Source: Candidatus Omnitrophota bacterium (GTDB lineage: Bacteria; Omnitrophota; Gorgyraeia; Gygaellales; Profunditerraquicolaceae). From it: DNA of 7,246 nucleotides. Below are positions 1 through 5,960 of this stretch, in pieces. The number at the start of each line of letters is the position of its first letter. Position 1 is the first letter of the stretch. Made by a program: the position numbers and the translations under genes. Under the pieces are notes generated by a model. That model made no database searches, was not told the DNA's origin, and saw only the letters and a list, made by a program, of their open reading frames with translations. Location of the stretch: positions 1 through 7,246 of the forward strand of contig JAGVOR010000156.1 of assembly GCA_020052635.1 (NCBI GenBank), read 5' to 3'.

Positions 1-210
1 AAAAAGATCTCCACCCGCATGCTCTTCGGCGGGAATTTACTGAAGCAGCCGGCTTATCAAAATATCAAATGCCGGATCCCCGGAAACCTGGATAATACGG
101 ACCGGGTAATGAATAATCTTTTCTGGATCGGGGTTTACCCTGGGATTAAGCCGGCGATGTTAACTTACATAAAAAATTCGCTGGATAAATTCTTTGAGCA
201 AAAAATATGA
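1..210 (+). CDS. rfbH: RfbH-like CDP-4-keto-6-deoxyglucose 3-dehydrase, C-terminal part (5' end outside window)
   Basis: The reading frame is open from base 1 and gives the last 69 residues of a protein that starts upstream. The stretch with RMLFGGNLLKQPAY, GNLDNTDRVMNN and FWIGVYPG matches the C-terminal end of the RfbH branch of the DegT/DnrJ/EryC1 PLP-dependent sugar enzymes. RfbH (E1) removes the 3-hydroxyl of CDP-4-keto-6-deoxyglucose, using PMP and an iron-sulfur cluster with a reductase partner, on the route to CDP-3,6-dideoxyhexoses of O-antigens. The cofactor site, including the His that replaces the usual PLP-binding Lys, lies upstream and cannot be inspected. The family is about 430-440 residues long, so roughly a sixth is seen here. 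The stop codon overlaps the next gene's start (ATGA, 207-210). Another DegT-family sugar aminotransferase is the main alternative, but the FWIGVYPG tail favours RfbH. Confidence 0.85.
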   Translation, partial: KKISTRMLFGGNLLKQPAYQNIKCRIPGNLDNTDRVMNNLFWIGVYPGIKPAMLTYIKNSLDKFFEQKI

Positions 211-902
211 AACTGACCGTATTTATCGGCTGTTTTAACGAAAAACCGACGATTCTTAAGGCGATTGCGGAAGCTAAAGCGCTCAAGCTGGATAAAGAAA
301 TAATTGTAATCGATAATTGTTCCACCGACGGCACCCGCCAAATCCTGGCGGGTTTAAAAAATGACCCGGGGTTAACCATTGTGCTGCACTCCCGGAATAT
401 GGGTGCCGGATATTCGGCGGAAGAAGCGATTAGCTTAGCCAAGGGGGATTATTTTTACGGACCGGGGGCAGACCTGGAGTACACGATGTCGGATGTTTAT
501 AAAATGATTCAGGAACTTGAAAAAAATAATTTGGATGCGATTCTGGGTTCCCGTATTCTTAATCGCAAAGGTGTATCGGCTTGGCAATTGGTTAAAGAGA
601 GGCCTTATTGGTTGGGCAGTATTATCGCCACCAGCCTAATTAATTTTTTCTATCATCAAAAATTTACCGATGTGATCGGGATAAATTTAGTCAAAACGGA
701 GATTTTAAGAAAACTTAAATCTCAGGCCAATAGCCAGGTGTTTACCTTCGAATTAGTCAGCCGGCTGTGTAAATATCATTACCGGATTGGGGAAGTGCAC
801 CTTAATTACAAGCCCCGGACGCATAAGGAAGGCAAGACGATCCGGGCCATCGATATGCTGCCGGCCTTATGGGCGATGTTGCGGGTAAAGGTTTGGCGAT
901 GA
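207..902 (+). CDS. Family 2 glycosyltransferase (DPM1-like), altered DxD motif
   Basis: A 231-residue GT-A fold glycosyltransferase resembling the catalytic domain of dolichol-phosphate mannose synthases. It should move a sugar from a nucleotide donor to a polyprenyl phosphate or glycan acceptor on the cytoplasmic face. Visible elements are the first strand TVFIGCFNE (4-12), the nucleotide-binding segment IDNCSTDGT (35-43), NMGAG (64-68), a DxD-region GADLEY (87-92), GSRI (114-117), FTDVIG (153-158) and a basic C-terminal YKPRTHKEGKTI (201-212). In relatives the metal site usually reads DADLEY; here the first Asp is Gly87 and Asp89 is kept. There is no hydrophobic C-terminal anchor, so it is probably soluble or peripheral. 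The start overlaps the rfbH stop by 4 bases. Only a weak TGAG (195-198) precedes it, so coupling to rfbH is likely. Donor and acceptor cannot be read from the sequence. Confidence 0.88.
   Translation: MKLTVFIGCFNEKPTILKAIAEAKALKLDKEIIVIDNCSTDGTRQILAGLKNDPGLTIVLHSRNMGAGYSAEEAISLAKGDYFYGPGADLEYTMSDVYKMIQELEKNNLDAILGSRILNRKGVSAWQLVKERPYWLGSIIATSLINFFYHQKFTDVIGINLVKTEILRKLKSQANSQVFTFELVSRLCKYHYRIGEVHLNYKPRTHKEGKTIRAIDMLPALWAMLRVKVWR
887..891 (+). promoter_or_regulatory. Ribosome binding site for the methyltransferase gene
   Basis: AAAGG lies 7 bases upstream of the ATG at 899, inside the end of the glycosyltransferase gene. It decides the start: the in-frame ATG at 869, ten codons earlier, has no purine-rich sequence upstream and would overlap the previous gene by 34 bases instead of 4. 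Confidence 0.6.
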
Positions 903-1618
903 AAAAGATCGAAACCAGGATTATCCCGGAGGAGACCGACCGCAGTTTTTACCTGCAGCATTTCAAGGTCTATACTTTTGTTAATGAAAACGTAGCGGAT
1001 AAACAGGTGTTGGATGCCGGCTGCGGGGACGGTTACGGCAGTGCTTATTTGGCAAAAAAAGCCAAGTTTGTCTATGGTATTGATTACGAACCGGAGGTGG
1101 TGGCCAAAGCGCAAAATAAATATCAGGCGGATAACTTAAAATATCTGCCGATGGATGCTTTGAAGTTAGAGTTTAAGGATCAGGAATTCGATATCGTTTG
1201 TTCTTTTCAGGTGATTGAACATATTCCGGAAGAGTTAATTCCCAGGTATTTGGGCCAGCTAAAACGGGTGCTCAAAGACGGCGGGGCCCTTTACTTATCG
1301 ACCCTTAATTTAGATAAGGTGATGAAGTCGCCTTTAACCTATAAAAAAAATGCGGCGCATTGTAAAGAGTTCAGGCTGGAAGAATTGCAAGAGACATTGT
1401 CTGCCGTGTTTAGCCGGATTACGGTTTACGGTTTGCATTTGAGTTGGCGGCATTGGTTTTATTTGCGGCTTAAAAAAAGCGGTATTTTCAAGTTTGTACC
1501 CGGACGGATTAACCCGGTCGCAATATTTTTTCAGAAAATGATCCAGGTAGATGATTTTAAGTTAACCCGGAAGAACTTAAAAAAAGCTTCGGATTTTATT
1601 TGTCTTTGCCAAAAATAA
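899..1618 (+). CDS. Class I SAM-dependent methyltransferase
   Basis: A 239-residue Rossmann-fold methyltransferase (Methyltransf_11/UbiE-like). SAM-binding motif I is VLDAGCGDGYGS (37-48), the acidic residue after strand 2 is in GIDYEP (60-65), motif II is FDIVCSFQVIEHI (97-109), and motif III is LKDGGALYLSTLN (125-137). The segment AAHCKEFRLEEL (152-163) resembles the NPYHxxEF segment common in methyltransferases of O-antigen and capsule clusters. From context it probably O- or N-methylates a sugar or a lipid-linked glycan in the cytosol; the substrate is not visible. The C-terminal part (about 185-225) is rich in basic and aromatic residues and could touch the membrane. The start at 899 gives an ATGA overlap with the glycosyltransferase and has a good ribosome binding site; the longer frame from 869 was not chosen. 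Confidence 0.88.
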   Translation: MKKIETRIIPEETDRSFYLQHFKVYTFVNENVADKQVLDAGCGDGYGSAYLAKKAKFVYGIDYEPEVVAKAQNKYQADNLKYLPMDALKLEFKDQEFDIVCSFQVIEHIPEELIPRYLGQLKRVLKDGGALYLSTLNLDKVMKSPLTYKKNAAHCKEFRLEELQETLSAVFSRITVYGLHLSWRHWFYLRLKKSGIFKFVPGRINPVAIFFQKMIQVDDFKLTRKNLKKASDFICLCQK

Positions 1619-1624
1619 ATTTAA

Positions 1625-3019
1625 ATGAAAATCGCCTTGGTTTATCCCCCAACTTCGGAATTAAATTTAAAAGGCTACTCGCTGGGGCTGGCTTATTTGT
1701 CCGCCGCGCTTAATCGGGAGCATGAGGTTGAGGTTTATAATTATAACGGTAAAGAATTTAACCCGAGTATTAAATCTTTTCTGCTTCAGGTTCGGTCCAA
1801 AAAACCTGATCTGGTCGCGATATCCTTTAATTCCTTTAACCGCTGGGGTGCGTATCAGTTAATCAAAAGAATTAAAAAAATCAGCCCCCGGACCTATGTC
1901 GTTTTAGGCGGGGTACATCCGTCTACGCTTTATGCGCAGATTTTTAAATATTTCTATCATCACCTGGATTTTATCATTCAATCCGAAGGAGAACGATCCT
2001 TGCCGGAGCTTTGCCGGGCGCTTGAGGCAAGGCATGATTTTACCGGAATTAGCGGGCTGGTTTATAAAACCGGTAACGGCGCCATCGCGGCAAATAAGGT
2101 TAGCGGGCTGGTGAGCAAACTGGATGATTTAGCCCTGCCGGATTATTCTTATGCTGCCAGCGAAATCAGGCAAAAAGGCCTGGCGTATTTAATTACCTCG
2201 CGGGGTTGCCCGGTTAATTGTTCGTTTTGTTCGACTTCCTCTTTCTGGGGCCAGAATGTCAGGATGAATTCTCCGGAAAGGATCGCTGCGGAAGTAGAAT
2301 ATGTTAAAAGCCTGGGGGCAAAACGCATCTTTTTCCATGATGATACTTTTAATTTGGGGATCGACCGGACGATCAGGGTGGCAGAGGTTTTAAAAAAATT
2401 AGATATTGAATACGCGATCTCCTGCCGGGTGACCCCGGTCAATGAAGAGATGGTTGCTAGCTTAGCGGATTCCGGCTGCCGGCATATTACCTGGGGAGTT
2501 GAAACTTTATCCGAAAATATGCTTAAAAGTATTAACAAAAAAATTACCAGAGAGCTGGTTAAGCAGGCCTTTGATATCTGTGCCAAGTTTACCGATAAAA
2601 TGACGACTTCAGGATTTTTCTGTGTCGGGACCCCCGGAGAAAGCGCGGCTACGGTCAAAGAAACGATCGATTACGCCAACGCCAATCTTCGTTCGACTCA
2701 CGGGCCGGGTACCTCAATTCTTTACATTCTTCCGGGGACTAAAGTGTATGCGGATTTGGTCAGTAAAAAGAAGTTTAATGAAAAGATCTGGATTAAGAGC
2801 GGGCATGTTTATTATTATGCGCAGGAGCATAGCATGCGGGTTTTAAACCGTTGGCGTAAAATGATCAACCGCAGCGGGATTAAAATTCCTTATACGGTTA
2901 AATATTTTTGGGATGCGGTTGCACCCGGCCCGGGCCAGAAAATCCTAGGCAGCCGGAGATTAGCTAAAACGATCAATAAAACCAAGCGGTCGATTAATAT
3001 GCTGCTTAGCCGGTACTAA
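1625..3019 (+). CDS. B12-binding-type radical SAM protein (first of pair)
   Basis: A 464-residue protein with the two-domain layout of cobalamin-binding radical SAM enzymes. Residues 1-130 form a B12-binding-like Rossmann domain: MKIALVYPP, LGLAYLSAAL, PDLVAISFN, VVLGGVHPS (92-100), and EGE (121-123). The radical SAM domain begins with RGCPVNCSFC, whose Cys195, Cys199 and Cys202 form the CxxxCxxC site for the 4Fe-4S cluster. FFHDDTF and the later WGVETLSENMLKSINK correspond to conserved barrel segments. There is no DxHxxG motif, as is usual in this class, so His ligation to cobalt is not expected. Known relatives methylate unactivated carbons or do other radical chemistry (HpnP, BchE, Fom3, GenK, OxsB); many members are uncharacterised. 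The C-terminus (about 405-464) is Lys/Arg-rich. Six bases follow the methyltransferase stop and no clear ribosome binding site is seen. Substrate and reaction are unknown; a modified sugar or lipid is suggested only by context. Confidence 0.9.
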   Translation: MKIALVYPPTSELNLKGYSLGLAYLSAALNREHEVEVYNYNGKEFNPSIKSFLLQVRSKKPDLVAISFNSFNRWGAYQLIKRIKKISPRTYVVLGGVHPSTLYAQIFKYFYHHLDFIIQSEGERSLPELCRALEARHDFTGISGLVYKTGNGAIAANKVSGLVSKLDDLALPDYSYAASEIRQKGLAYLITSRGCPVNCSFCSTSSFWGQNVRMNSPERIAAEVEYVKSLGAKRIFFHDDTFNLGIDRTIRVAEVLKKLDIEYAISCRVTPVNEEMVASLADSGCRHITWGVETLSENMLKSINKKITRELVKQAFDICAKFTDKMTTSGFFCVGTPGESAATVKETIDYANANLRSTHGPGTSILYILPGTKVYADLVSKKKFNEKIWIKSGHVYYYAQEHSMRVLNRWRKMINRSGIKIPYTVKYFWDAVAPGPGQKILGSRRLAKTINKTKRSINMLLSRY

Positions 3020-3020
3020 A

Positions 3021-4421
3021 ATGCCAGATTTATTATTAATTAAACCTCAAAGCAGCTATAATCTTCAATATACCCCGCCGCTGGGGTTAGGGTTTATCGC
3101 CAGTTACGTAAAAAAGAGCGGTTTTACCGTGCAGATCATTGATTGCAATGTGCGAGGAATTTCGGCGCTCAAACTGCCCGCAAATATCAAGGTCCAGGAT
3201 TACAAGCTGATTGGCTTTCAGGCTTTTGATATGGATCTGGAGAGCGTAAAAAATTATTTGCAGGTATTACGCCGGGAATGTGCGGGTACGCGGATTATAA
3301 TCGGGGGGCCGGCGCCGTCTTCTAATCCCGAATCCGTTTTTAGTTTCCTGAATGAAGCGGATTATTTAGCGGTGGGGGAGGGGGAAACAACAACGGTTAA
3401 GTTACTTGAGCTTTTGCGCCTTGGGGTGCCGGAGAGCGCAGCATTAGCACAGCTCCCCAATCTTGCTTACCGCCAGGATGGGCGGATATTCATTACTGGG
3501 CATGAATATATGGAGGAGCTTGACAAAATTGGAGCTCCGGACTGGGATGAGCTTAATCCGGGGCTCTATGGTAATGCGGTGCACGGTTTTTTCTACCGGC
3601 GCCTGCCGGTCCTGCCGGTAATGGTCTCACGGGGCTGCCCGTTCCGTTGTTCTTTTTGCGGCAGCCGCAATATTACCGGTTACAAGGTTAGGAGAAGAAG
3701 CCCGGAAAGCGTAATTGAGGAGCTGGAGTATTTGAAAAATAAATACGGTTTAAAGGAATTTCAGGTAATTGACGATAATTTTACCTTTCCGAATGCCGAG
3801 GCGCTTAAGTTTGCCGAAGAATTAATTAAACGCCGCTTGGATTTGTTATGGACTTGCCCTAATGGGCTGCGCCTGGATACCCTGGATGCCCGGTTGTTAT
3901 CGGCAATGAAGAAATCAGGTTGTTATGAGGTGGCGGTAGGGATCGAATCCGGAGACCCCGGTATATTAAAGGATATTGGTAAGGGTATAAAACTGGAGAC
4001 GATCAGGGATAAGATCAAACTTATTTATGAGCAGGGAATCGATATTATCGGTTTTGTAATGGTGGGGTATCCGCTTGAAACACTGGAAACTTTGCGACGT
4101 TCATTAAGGTTTATTTTATCATTGCCGCTTATCCGGATCAGCCTTACCCGGTTTGTCCCTTTGCCGGGGACACCGGTTACCGACAGGTTGATTGCCAGCG
4201 GAGAGATTTCACTTGGCGATATCAGTTCGGATAAACTGCAATACGGCAGTTTTTCCTATATTCCGCGGGGACTTACGGAAAAACAGTTGCGCCGCTGGTA
4301 CCGCTTATTTTTTTTAAGGTTTCTTTTGCGTCCCCGGATTATATGGCATAATTTAAAAAGCATCAGGACGTTTTCACATGCGAAGATCGTTTTACAAAAG
4401 ATCATTTCATTTTTTAAATAA
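3021..4421 (+). CDS. B12-binding-type radical SAM protein (second of pair)
   Basis: A 466-residue protein with the same architecture as its upstream neighbour but clearly diverged. The N-terminal B12-binding-like domain includes PPLGLGFIASYVKKSG (19-34), IIIGGPAPSS (92-101) and VGEGE (118-122). The radical SAM cluster motif is SRGCPFRCSFC with Cys206, Cys210 and Cys213. Further conserved segments are VIDDNFTF, VAVGIESGDPGILKDIGKG (SAM/substrate side of the barrel), GFVMVGYP and PLPGTP. The tail, from about residue 417, is strongly basic and hydrophobic (RRWYRLFFLRFLLRPR), typical of these enzymes and compatible with peripheral membrane binding and a lipid-linked substrate (inference). One base separates it from the previous stop and no ribosome binding site is visible, so it is probably translated by reinitiation. 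Methylation at carbon is a reasonable guess; other radical rearrangements are equally open. Confidence 0.9.
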   Translation: MPDLLLIKPQSSYNLQYTPPLGLGFIASYVKKSGFTVQIIDCNVRGISALKLPANIKVQDYKLIGFQAFDMDLESVKNYLQVLRRECAGTRIIIGGPAPSSNPESVFSFLNEADYLAVGEGETTTVKLLELLRLGVPESAALAQLPNLAYRQDGRIFITGHEYMEELDKIGAPDWDELNPGLYGNAVHGFFYRRLPVLPVMVSRGCPFRCSFCGSRNITGYKVRRRSPESVIEELEYLKNKYGLKEFQVIDDNFTFPNAEALKFAEELIKRRLDLLWTCPNGLRLDTLDARLLSAMKKSGCYEVAVGIESGDPGILKDIGKGIKLETIRDKIKLIYEQGIDIIGFVMVGYPLETLETLRRSLRFILSLPLIRISLTRFVPLPGTPVTDRLIASGEISLGDISSDKLQYGSFSYIPRGLTEKQLRRWYRLFFLRFLLRPRIIWHNLKSIRTFSHAKIVLQKIISFFK

Positions 4422-4424
4422 ACT

Positions 4425-5948
4425 ATGGATAAGTGTGCTCGAAAAATAACTAAAGGATTTATTATGGCCGCCGGCCGCGGCACGCGCTTTTTGCCTTATA
4501 GCAAAGCCATCCCCAAAACTATGCTGGCAGTGGATGGAGAGCCTTTGATCGTCAGGAATGCTTTGTTGCTTGACCGGGCTTTCGACCTGGATATTCTGTA
4601 TGTCCTGGTGGGGCATAAATCCGAACTCCTCCGGCAAGCCTTAAGCCAGGTAAAAAGCTTAAAGGCAAAAATTGAGTTTATCGTTATCCCGGATGAGCAG
4701 ATTTCCGGCGGTTTATTAGCCGGTTTTGCTGCGGTTGTCCCGTACCTGGAAAAAGAGGAGTTGTTTGTGGCGGTCTTAGGGGATGAATATTACGGCGGCC
4801 AGGACCATCAGGCTTTTGCCGGTTTTGTGCAAAGTTATCCTGATTTTTACGTTTGCTGCGGGGTGAAAAAATACGGTTTCCCGGATGAATATTTCAATAA
4901 CTATTCGGTAGATTTTGACGCCAACACTAAAATTATCAAACAGGTCCAGGAAAAACCGGCCAGCATAACTTCCCCTTATTTTGGCTTAGGGATTATTTGC
5001 GCTAAGCGCCGGCTTGCCGAATTGGCCCAGGAACATATTAATCTTCCGGAAAGGACTAATCTGATCAACCTGTTTAATATTATTGCCGGGCAAGGCGCAG
5101 GCCCGGTAGTCGGTTACGAATTTTATGACAGTTACGTAAATATTAATAACCGCAGCGATGTTTATAAAATGAAGCGTTCAATCCGCCAGAAACGCTGGAA
5201 GGATTTTAAGATCGATGTTATTATCCCGGCCTGGAACGAAGTCGAATCGATCGCATATGTGGTAAAAGATTTCCTGCCGGTTGCTCACCAGGTGATTGTG
5301 ATGGATAATCATTCCGCAGATGGTACCGCTCAAGCTGCCAGAGCCGCCGGGGCAAAAGTGTATTCTGAGCCGCTTTCCGGTTACGGCGATGCGATCAAAA
5401 AGGGCCTGGACCGTTCAAATGCCGATATCCTGGTGGTCGCGGAGGCCGACGGGACATTCCGCGCCGAGGACCTTGAGAAAATGCTGCAGTATATTAAGAA
5501 TGCGGACGCGGTGATCGGGACGCGGACTTATTGGCAGTATATTGAATACGGGGCGAATATGCCTTTTTTACAGAGGATGAGCAATATTGTTTTCGGCGGG
5601 ATTATTACCCTGTTGTGGTGGAACCGTAAATCCCGTTTTACCGATGTCGGCTGTACCTTTCGCTGCCTGTGGCGTGAGTCATACCAAAAGATAAGTGATT
5701 CTTTAATCGGGTCCGGTCCGGAGTTTTCACCGGAAATGATTATCGAGTTGTTAAATAGCTGGCAGCGGGTAATTGAGGTGCCGGTGCCTTACCATGCCCG
5801 GATTATGGGAAAATCGAAATTTTCCAACAGCTTTTTTGCTTCCGCCAGGACTGCTTTAAAAATGCTACGCCTAATTCTATTTAAACGTTATAATAGCTGG
5901 TTTAATAATCTGGTTGCGTTAAAGGGTCTTTGGTTAAAGAAAGACTAA
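4425..5948 (+). CDS. Fusion: sugar-1-phosphate nucleotidyltransferase + family 2 glycosyltransferase
   Basis: A 507-residue two-domain protein. Residues 10-250 form a GalU/RmlA-like nucleotidyltransferase: GFIMAAGRGTRFLP (11-24) with PKTML (30-34), GGLLAGF (95-101), the metal-site LGDEYYGG (118-125), VQEKP (174-178), FGLGI (186-190), and DSYVNINNRSDVYKM (235-249). It should join a sugar 1-phosphate to a nucleotide; GalU-like UTP use is plausible, not proven. A basic linker (250-262) leads to a GT2 domain: DVIIPAWNE (264-272), MDNHSADGT (293-301), EADGTF (340-345), GTRTYW (365-370), GANMPF (376-381) and TDVGCTFRCLWR (406-417), with a C-terminal YHARIMGKSKF. The fused order suggests that the first half supplies the second half's donor. 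The ATG at 4425 was chosen because strand 1 of the nucleotidyltransferase begins near residue 10. The ATG at 4464 (Met14) has AAAGGA six bases upstream but would cut off that strand. Confidence 0.88.
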   Translation: MDKCARKITKGFIMAAGRGTRFLPYSKAIPKTMLAVDGEPLIVRNALLLDRAFDLDILYVLVGHKSELLRQALSQVKSLKAKIEFIVIPDEQISGGLLAGFAAVVPYLEKEELFVAVLGDEYYGGQDHQAFAGFVQSYPDFYVCCGVKKYGFPDEYFNNYSVDFDANTKIIKQVQEKPASITSPYFGLGIICAKRRLAELAQEHINLPERTNLINLFNIIAGQGAGPVVGYEFYDSYVNINNRSDVYKMKRSIRQKRWKDFKIDVIIPAWNEVESIAYVVKDFLPVAHQVIVMDNHSADGTAQAARAAGAKVYSEPLSGYGDAIKKGLDRSNADILVVAEADGTFRAEDLEKMLQYIKNADAVIGTRTYWQYIEYGANMPFLQRMSNIVFGGIITLLWWNRKSRFTDVGCTFRCLWRESYQKISDSLIGSGPEFSPEMIIELLNSWQRVIEVPVPYHARIMGKSKFSNSFFASARTALKMLRLILFKRYNSWFNNLVALKGLWLKKD

Positions 5949-5953
5949 GAGGG
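5948..5953 (+). promoter_or_regulatory. Ribosome binding site for the GT-C-like gene
   Basis: AGAGGG ends 7 bases before the ATG at 5961 and overlaps the last base of the preceding stop codon. It is the clearest Shine-Dalgarno sequence in the window and fixes the start of the last gene. Confidence 0.65.
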
Positions 5954-5960
5954 CTTTATT

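Noticed and set aside
869..898. Upstream in-frame ATG for the methyltransferase (ten extra residues)
   Set aside because: No ribosome binding site precedes it and it overlaps the glycosyltransferase gene by 34 bases, while the ATG at 899 has AAAGG at good spacing and a 4-base overlap.
146..1114. Minus-strand open frames at 146-442 and 806-1114
   Set aside because: They are antisense to the GT2 and methyltransferase genes, and their products match nothing recognisable.
2050..2112. A 12-base direct repeat (TAGCGGGCTGGT) at 2050 and 2101
   Set aside because: Both copies encode the same short SGLV stretch in frame in the first radical SAM protein. There is no array, spacer pattern or third copy, so chance or codon preference is enough.
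2149..2658. A 169-codon open frame on the minus strand
   Set aside because: It lies entirely antisense to the well-supported first radical SAM gene, and its product shows no recognisable motif.
4466..4486. GC-rich self-complementary stretch (GCCGCCGGCCGCGGC) as a possible hairpin or terminator
   Set aside because: It encodes the conserved AAGRGT loop of the nucleotidyltransferase and has no following U-run, so the composition follows from the protein motif.
4256..4637. Overlapping minus-strand frames across the junction of the second radical SAM gene and the fusion gene
   Set aside because: They are short, mutually overlapping and antisense to conserved coding sequence, with no ribosome binding site or motif that would support translation.
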